Positions 58,900-64,000 of a stretch of 64,000 bases of DNA are shown here, in pieces. Position numbers and translations under genes: made by a program. How positions within the stretch are numbered: the stretch's first letter is position 1; each line of letters starts with the position of its first letter. Under the pieces are notes generated by a model, which was not told where the DNA came from, searched no databases, and was given only the letters and a program-made list of their open reading frames with translations. Source of the stretch: Deltaproteobacteria bacterium (GTDB lineage: Bacteria; Myxococcota_A; UBA9160; SZUA-336); the NCBI GenBank assembly GCA_029261895.1, contig JAJDAK010000078.1, positions 1 to 64,000 of the forward strand. The letters are read 5' to 3'.

Positions 58900-61416
58900 A
58901 TGACAGAAACGCTGGCCAGTCGATTATCGGTCGACGAGGAAATCACGTCCGACGTGGTCCTGGATCGCTTTCTCGGCTGGGTCACCGATCGTGACCTAAA
59001 GCCATACCCCGCACAGGAGGAGGCCTGGCTCCAACTCTTCGCGGGCCACCACGTGATTCTGGCGACACCGACGGGGTCGGGTAAAACGCTGGTTGCGCTC
59101 GGTTTGCTCTTCAAGGCGCTGGCGGAAGGCAAGCGCGCGTTTTACACCTGCCCGATCAAAGCCCTGGTGAGTGAGAAGTTTTTTGCGTTCTGTGAAGAGT
59201 TTGGTGCAGAACGTGTTGGCATGCTGACCGGGGACGCGCGCATTAATTCAGATGCGCCGATCATCTGCTGCACGGCAGAAGTTCTTTCCAATATGTCATT
59301 GCGTGGGGGCGAAGAGGTCGACGCGCCCTATGTCGTGATGGATGAGTTTCACTACTACGGCGATCGTGCCCGCGGGATGGCGTGGCAAGCACCGCTCCTC
59401 ACCATGCCGAGTACTCAGTTTTTGATGATGTCTGCAACGTTGGGAGATACGACTGAGATCTCGAAACGTATTGAGGCGCGAACCCGCAGACGCGTGGAGA
59501 CGATTTACTCCGAAGATCGTCCCGTGCCGCTTGACTTCGAATACAGCGAAGTCAGTCTGCCTGAAACGGTTGAGTCATTACTCGATCAAAGCAAAGCCCC
59601 GCTCTACATCGTGCATTTCACCCAGCGCGAATGCGCCGAGCAGGCTCAGGGGCTGACGAGCGCCAAGATTTGTAACCGCGGAGAACGCCAAGCGATCGCG
59701 GAGGCGATCGGTGATTTTCGGTTCAGTTCGCCCTACGGCAGGGACGTGCGGCGGATCGTTCAATCGGGTGTTGGAATTCACCACGCGGGGTTGCTGCCTC
59801 GCTATCGACTGTTGATTGAACAACTTGCGCAGCAGGGCTTGTTGAAAGTGATCTGTGGAACGGACACGCTGGGCGTGGGAGTCAACATCCCCATTCGCAG
59901 TGTACTGTTTTCGAAACTCGTGAAATTCGATGGTGAGAAAGTCGGCGTTCTGTCGGTGCGAGAGTTTAAACAGATCGCCGGTCGCGCAGGGCGTAAGGGC
60001 TTCGACGAATTGGGTTCCGTGGTGGTTCAAGCGCCCGCGCGAATTATCGCGAGGGAAAAGCGGCAAAAGAAGAAAAACACTGGCAAAGGCCAAAGGAAAC
60101 CGCGTGTACCGCGTCGCCAGATGCCCTGGAATCTCGACACGTTCCAACGCTTGGTCTACCAACCACCGGAGCCACTCGAGTCGCGCTTTTCAATGAATCA
60201 CGGCGTGCTGCTTAATCTTCTTCAGCGTCCCGCGGATAATCGTTATCGAACGGTGCTCGACCTCATCGCCGACTCGCATGAGACGACGAGGTCAAAACGT
60301 CGACTCGTGCGTGAAGCGGCGCAGCTTTTTCGCTCGCTGCATCGCGCGGGAATCATCGGTATTCGTAGCCGACCGTCGGGCGTGGGTCGCAAAATCGAGA
60401 TGAAGGAGGATCTGCAGTACGAATTCTCGTTGAATCAATCCCTCAGTCTGTACCTGGTGGATGCGGTTACAGCATTGGATCCGAGCGATCTCGACTATGC
60501 GTATGACGTGCTCACGTTGGTCGAGGCGATTTTGTCGAACCCGATGGCGGTTCTGGTGCAGCAAAAGGAAAAGCGAAAATCTCAACTGATGACGAAACTC
60601 AAAGGCGAAGGCGTAGCTTACGAGGAGCGCCTGCGGCGGCTCGATAGAGTTAGCTACGACAAACCCAACGCAGAATTCATCTACGAAACTTTTTCGATCT
60701 TCTGCGACGAGCATCCCTGGGTCGATCGCCAAGATATTCACCCGAAATCGATCGCGCGGGAACTCTATGAGCAGGGCTTCGGCTTCGATGGTTACGTGCG
60801 TCACTACCGCCTCATGCGCTCCGAAGGCGTGCTCCTGCGGTACTTGAGTGAGGTCTACAATACGCTCGCGCACAGTGTTCCGCAGAATGCGCGCACGGAG
60901 GCGGTTTACGACATGATGGCTTCGTTTCGCGCGTTGATCTCACGCGTGGATTCCAGTTTGGTCGAGACTTGGGAAACCATGGTTGAACCCGCAGAGACCG
61001 ACGTCGTGGCGCAGCAGAAAGCAGACCATGCGGCGGATTTGGCGCGCCACCCAAAGGCGTTTGCCGCTCGCGTGCGTGCTGAAATGCATGAGTTGGTTAG
61101 AGCGCTTTCGAACGAAGATTTCGACGAAGCGACCCGAAGCGTAAAACAATCGCGCGACAACTATTGGGACGCCGCGCGCTTCGCCGATGAGATGAAGCCC
61201 TTTTTCGATGAATACGAGGCGTTGATCTTTGACCCGCGGGCGCGAACAGCGGATCGAACGCTGATTGAGGCTACCGGTGCGCGTACTTGGGACGTGCAGC
61301 AGATCCTATTGGATCCTGAAGGGGATCATCGTTGGGCCATCTATGCGACGGTCGAGCTTGCGCCCGGTCCAGCACCGGATGACCCGATCCTAAATCTCGT
61401 GCGCATTGGCCTGTGA
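58900..61416 (+). CDS. DEAD/DEAH-box helicase with DUF3516
   Basis: This 838-aa protein has two RecA-like domains of a Ski2/Lhr-like superfamily II helicase (residues 25-400) and a C-terminal DUF3516 region (residues 420-838). Motifs: Walker A TPTGSGKT (Lys62), motif II DEFHYYGD (Asp148), motif III MMSATLGD, and QIAGRAGRKGFDELG. The linker is Lys-rich (KRQKKKNTGKGQRKPRVPRR). It probably unwinds RNA or DNA; the role of DUF3516 is unknown. ATG 58900 has TAGCCT 6 nt upstream. The amidohydrolase gene follows after 33 nt with its own -10 box. Confidence 0.92.
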   Translation: MTETLASRLSVDEEITSDVVLDRFLGWVTDRDLKPYPAQEEAWLQLFAGHHVILATPTGSGKTLVALGLLFKALAEGKRAFYTCPIKALVSEKFFAFCEEFGAERVGMLTGDARINSDAPIICCTAEVLSNMSLRGGEEVDAPYVVMDEFHYYGDRARGMAWQAPLLTMPSTQFLMMSATLGDTTEISKRIEARTRRRVETIYSEDRPVPLDFEYSEVSLPETVESLLDQSKAPLYIVHFTQRECAEQAQGLTSAKICNRGERQAIAEAIGDFRFSSPYGRDVRRIVQSGVGIHHAGLLPRYRLLIEQLAQQGLLKVICGTDTLGVGVNIPIRSVLFSKLVKFDGEKVGVLSVREFKQIAGRAGRKGFDELGSVVVQAPARIIAREKRQKKKNTGKGQRKPRVPRRQMPWNLDTFQRLVYQPPEPLESRFSMNHGVLLNLLQRPADNRYRTVLDLIADSHETTRSKRRLVREAAQLFRSLHRAGIIGIRSRPSGVGRKIEMKEDLQYEFSLNQSLSLYLVDAVTALDPSDLDYAYDVLTLVEAILSNPMAVLVQQKEKRKSQLMTKLKGEGVAYEERLRRLDRVSYDKPNAEFIYETFSIFCDEHPWVDRQDIHPKSIARELYEQGFGFDGYVRHYRLMRSEGVLLRYLSEVYNTLAHSVPQNARTEAVYDMMASFRALISRVDSSLVETWETMVEPAETDVVAQQKADHAADLARHPKAFAARVRAEMHELVRALSNEDFDEATRSVKQSRDNYWDAARFADEMKPFFDEYEALIFDPRARTADRTLIEATGARTWDVQQILLDPEGDHRWAIYATVELAPGPAPDDPILNLVRIGL

Positions 61417-61437
61417 TTAAAGACAGCGTCAGTCGTG

Positions 61438-61443
61438 TACAAT
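61438..61443 (+). promoter_or_regulatory. -10 box TACAAT, leaderless amidohydrolase gene
   Basis: TACAAT ends 6 nt before ATG 61450. It lies inside the in-frame extension from GTG 61435 and argues for the shorter form. Confidence 0.55.
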
Positions 61444-61449
61444 CTGCGG

Positions 61450-62607
61450 ATGAAGAAATTGCCACGCTTTCCGTTTCCTGGTGCGATCGACGCAGACGGC
61501 CACGTACTCGAGCCACCCGATATGTGGGATCGCTACATGGAGCCTGCGTATCACTCGCGAGGCATGCAGATTCGCCAGGATGATCAGGGTCTGGAGTACC
61601 TTGAAATCGACGGACGACCCTCAAAAGTAATTACAAAGGGTTTTCCGCTCGGTGTTGCGGCCATGGATATGGTTGCGGGATTCGATTTCGGGCGGGAACC
61701 GACGGGAAATCGGTACATCGATATGGCGTCGTTCGGCGCGATGTATCCGCAGGAACGCCTCAAGCGCCTTGACATGGAAAACATCGAACGCACGCTGTTG
61801 TATCCAACGTTAGGAGTGCTCTGGGAAGCGGAGTGCGAGGACTTGGACTTGGCGCAAGCCTATGTGCGCGCCTATAACCGCTGGATTATTGATTTTTGTT
61901 CTGATTCGGGAGACCGACTCGTTCCAATCGCGCAGGTCTCCATGGGGATTCCCGAAGCGGCCGAAGCTGAAGTGCGTCGTGCAGCGGAAGAGGGTGCCAA
62001 GGGTATCTGGTGTGCGCCGTTTGTGATGACGCGGAAGCCGTTGGGTCATCCGGATCATCATCGCGTGTTCGCCACTGCGGCGGAACTGGGTTTACCGTTT
62101 GCGATTCATCCGAGTTTCGAGCCACGTTGGGCCGCGCCCGGTCGGATGGGCGACTTCACCAGTCGAAAGTATCAATTCTTCTTGAACGTTGTTGCAACGG
62201 ATGCGGTGCGTCATGCATTTACCTCGATGTTTCAGTTTGGTGTCTTCGATTTGATTCCCGAGCTCAAGCTGATCGTGTTGGAAACCGGTGCCAGTTGGAT
62301 CGGCTATTGGCTCGACCGTATGGATTCGCTCTACGAGAGCCCGCTCGGGGCAGGGGTGCCGCTCAAGGAGAAGCCGAGTACCTACTTCAAAAAGCAGTGT
62401 TGGATTTCCGCCGATCCGGATGAAAGCACGCTGCGCGGCGTGATGGATGTCGTGGGCCCGGATCGGTTCTTCTGGGCCTCTGATTTTCCCCATCCCGATC
62501 ATCCACCGGATTACGTGACTCATATGACGGCGCAGATTGAAGCGCTGCCTGAGGCGCAGCGGGCGGGCATTCTCGGCCGGAACTGCATAGCCGCCTACAA
62601 TCTATAA
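61450..62607 (+). CDS. amidohydrolase family protein (Amidohydrolase_2)
   Basis: This 385-aa protein is of the amidohydrolase-2 (ACMSD/LigY-like) TIM-barrel family, metal-dependent decarboxylases or hydrolases of aromatic compounds. It starts with IDADGHVLEPPDMWDRYME (H-x-E-like first metal site), has PFAIHPSFEP and VLETGASWIGYWLDRMD in the middle, and ends with FFWASDFPHPDH (metal Asp). The substrate is unknown. ATG 61450 (MKKLPRFPF) is chosen for the -10 box 6 nt upstream, rather than GTG 61435. The Fur-controlled porin gene follows. Confidence 0.9.
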   Translation: MKKLPRFPFPGAIDADGHVLEPPDMWDRYMEPAYHSRGMQIRQDDQGLEYLEIDGRPSKVITKGFPLGVAAMDMVAGFDFGREPTGNRYIDMASFGAMYPQERLKRLDMENIERTLLYPTLGVLWEAECEDLDLAQAYVRAYNRWIIDFCSDSGDRLVPIAQVSMGIPEAAEAEVRRAAEEGAKGIWCAPFVMTRKPLGHPDHHRVFATAAELGLPFAIHPSFEPRWAAPGRMGDFTSRKYQFFLNVVATDAVRHAFTSMFQFGVFDLIPELKLIVLETGASWIGYWLDRMDSLYESPLGAGVPLKEKPSTYFKKQCWISADPDESTLRGVMDVVGPDRFFWASDFPHPDHPPDYVTHMTAQIEALPEAQRAGILGRNCIAAYNL

Positions 62608-62680
62608 ACCACTGAAGATAAAAGGTTTTTAGGTCGGTCTAAAGCGCTCCGCTGGGCGGACGTGCATTTATTTCTATTAT

Positions 62681-62699
62681 GATATTGATAATCATTATC
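62681..62699 (+). promoter_or_regulatory. Fur box
   Basis: GATATTGATAATCATTATC matches the 19-bp Fur consensus GATAATGATAATCATTATC at 18 of 19 positions. It overlaps the -35 hexamer and spacer of the promoter at 62685-62713, an arrangement expected to block transcription when iron is plentiful. Confidence 0.85.
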
Positions 62700-62713
62700 G
62701 ATACCAATAGTAT
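62685..62713 (+). promoter_or_regulatory. sigma70 promoter of the porin gene (TTGATA-17-TAGTAT)
   Basis: -35 TTGATA (62685-62690) and -10 TAGTAT (62708-62713) are separated by exactly 17 nt. Transcription would start near 62720, leaving a leader of about 35 nt with GAGGAGGG before ATG 62755. Confidence 0.7.
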
Positions 62714-62754
62714 GCTCGACCTACGGCCCACTCATGGGCTTTGAGGAGGGATGC

Positions 62755-64000
62755 ATGAGCTCCTGGAAATCGATGACTCTGATCGCATTGTTATGGCTTA
62801 TCGCGTCGCCCGCGGGCGCAGGTGATCTTGCACCGCGCACGGACCGTGAGCGCTCGCAGCAGGACGAAATTGGCGAACTGAAACGCAAACTCGATGTCGT
62901 GCTCGATCGCCTGGACGAAGTTGAAACGGGTATGGTGATCCCGAAAGACAAGGAGCTGAAGTCCGCGTACGGTCTTGGGCCAGCTGCATCGAAGGTCTAC
63001 GGCGCGTCCCAAGGAATTTCGATCGGTGGCTATGCAGAAGGTTTCTATAGTAACGTGATCGGTGACGCGGCCGGGGATGGCAACAACACCGCAGACTTGG
63101 TTCGTACCGTTCTGTACTTTGGGTACAAGTTCAACGATTCGATTATTTTCAATACAGAGCTTGAATTCGAACACGCGAGTACCGACAAATCAGGTTCGGT
63201 TTCGGTCGAGTTTGCAACCTTGGACTATTTAATCAGTGACGAATTCAACGTTCGGGGTGGGTTAATGCTCATCCCCATGGGGTTCATCAATGAAATTCAT
63301 GAACCGCCGTTCTACTTCGGGACTCAGCGTCCTGAGCCCGAACAGTCGATCATTCCAACGACGTGGCGCGAAAATGGCGTAGGCATTTTCGGAACGATGC
63401 AGGAGAAACTGCACTACAAGCTCTACGTGGTGAACAGTCTTGATGCTGCAGGTTTCACATCATCCGGTGTACGCGGCGGTCGACAAAAGGGAAGCAAAGT
63501 TAAGGCGGAGGATCTGTCCTTCATTGCTCGCTTAGATCTCGATGTGACGCCTGATTTCCTGATCGGTGGTTCGATCATGACCGGTAACGCCGGGCATGAT
63601 CAGGTTCTCGCGCTCACGGGAGCTAAACTTCCCCACGTGAAAACACGCATCGTAGAGGTGCATAGTCAATTGAACTGTGGGCTTTGGCAGCTCCGTGCAT
63701 TGGCAACGCACGCGAGTCTCGGGGATACGGGAAAGCTGAGTAATCTGCTGTCCGCTGAGGCGACGGCTGCGGCGGGTGCTCCACGTACCGTCGTAGTAGC
63801 TTCGGAGATGGTGGGCGGTTATGGTGAGGTCGGTTTCGATTTCTGGCAGTGGATGTTTCCGAACTCGGAAAAGTCCCTGTCACCCTTTCTAAGGTTCGAG
63901 TTCGTGGATACACAGAGCGATATTGCGGGCGGGTTTACGCGCGATCGCAGCAAGCGAAAGCGCATCATCGTGCCCGGACTTCATTTCAAACCTCACCCCC
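62755..64000 (+). CDS. outer-membrane porin-like beta-barrel protein, cut by window end
   Basis: The open frame runs from ATG 62755 to the end of the window (415 aa without stop), so the 3' end is missing. A signal peptide (MTLIALLWLIASPAGA after MSSWKS) is followed by a charged helical stretch (DEIGELKRKLDVVLDRLDEV), as in coiled-coil porins, and then alternating beta strands such as GGYAEGFYSNV, TVLYFGYKFNDSIIFNTELE and VGIFGTMQEKLHYKLYVVN. The overall pattern is that of an outer-membrane porin; the exact family is not identified. GAGGAGGG lies 4-5 nt before ATG 62755. The Fur box predicts repression by iron. Confidence 0.75.
   Translation, partial: MSSWKSMTLIALLWLIASPAGAGDLAPRTDRERSQQDEIGELKRKLDVVLDRLDEVETGMVIPKDKELKSAYGLGPAASKVYGASQGISIGGYAEGFYSNVIGDAAGDGNNTADLVRTVLYFGYKFNDSIIFNTELEFEHASTDKSGSVSVEFATLDYLISDEFNVRGGLMLIPMGFINEIHEPPFYFGTQRPEPEQSIIPTTWRENGVGIFGTMQEKLHYKLYVVNSLDAAGFTSSGVRGGRQKGSKVKAEDLSFIARLDLDVTPDFLIGGSIMTGNAGHDQVLALTGAKLPHVKTRIVEVHSQLNCGLWQLRALATHASLGDTGKLSNLLSAEATAAAGAPRTVVVASEMVGGYGEVGFDFWQWMFPNSEKSLSPFLRFEFVDTQSDIAGGFTRDRSKRKRIIVPGLHFKPHP

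Noticed and set aside
1..64000. CRISPR arrays, transposases, integrases, phage genes
   Set aside because: No direct-repeat array or recognisable mobile-element protein was found on either strand.

Overview
The window looks like chromosomal DNA of a Gram-negative, proteobacteria-type bacterium, with GC by eye in the high fifties. Supporting genes include an outer-membrane porin-like protein, lipoproteins, a YhcB/ZapG-like envelope protein, a lytic transglycosylase, ApaG, the MsrP/MsrQ repair pair and protoheme ferrochelatase. The exact class is not resolved: YhcB and YheT suit Gammaproteobacteria, whereas the TMTC-like TPR proteins, AurF-like diiron proteins and DUF3516 helicase are also common in Myxococcota and relatives. 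There are no transposases, phage genes or CRISPR arrays.

Layout. 1-9 kb: ggt, apaG, a CNNM/CorC-type protein, a GT39-like membrane enzyme, a HAD-PlsC fusion, hemH, and a DoxX/TVP38 pair. 9-20 kb: a fliA-type sigma gene behind a sigma54-like promoter, a DUF6909-like protein, serC, an EamA transporter, a metallo-beta-lactamase-fold protein, DUF2914, an SDR/YheT-like hydrolase pair, a LOG protein and DUF4870. 20-32 kb: lemA with an M48 protease, hydrolases, DUF3179, an NrsF-like membrane protein, an acetoacetate decarboxylase-like protein, a TMTC-like TPR protein and a radical SAM protein. 32-44 kb: a desaturase, diiron protein 1, rmuC-msrP-msrQ, a peroxiredoxin, a cytoplasmic-looking penicillin acylase, a second TMTC-like protein and an Ada-AlkA/Ogt alkylation-repair operon. 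44-56 kb: an MsrQ-like/hydrolase fusion, diiron protein 2, a dipeptidase, an acyltransferase, tRNA-Gln(CTG), thiol-redox proteins and xseA-xseB. 56-64 kb: a class I cyclic-di-GMP (GEMM-I) riboswitch before a delta-60-repeat lipoprotein, a lytic transglycosylase, a DUF3516 helicase, an amidohydrolase and a Fur-box-controlled porin cut by the window end.

Two architectural rules stand out. First, 18 genes have a TANNNT (-10 like) hexamer ending 6-8 nt before the start codon and no Shine-Dalgarno, the signature of leaderless transcription; the pattern corrects many start codons. Second, genes mostly alternate in strand, and all 20 convergent pairs end between 47 nt overlapping and 20 nt apart, leaving no room for ordinary intrinsic terminators.

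The strongest regulatory finds are the GEMM-I riboswitch at 56521-56613, the Fur box with promoter at 62681-62713 and the sigma54-type promoter at 10006-10021. No intergenic stretch exceeds 300 nt.
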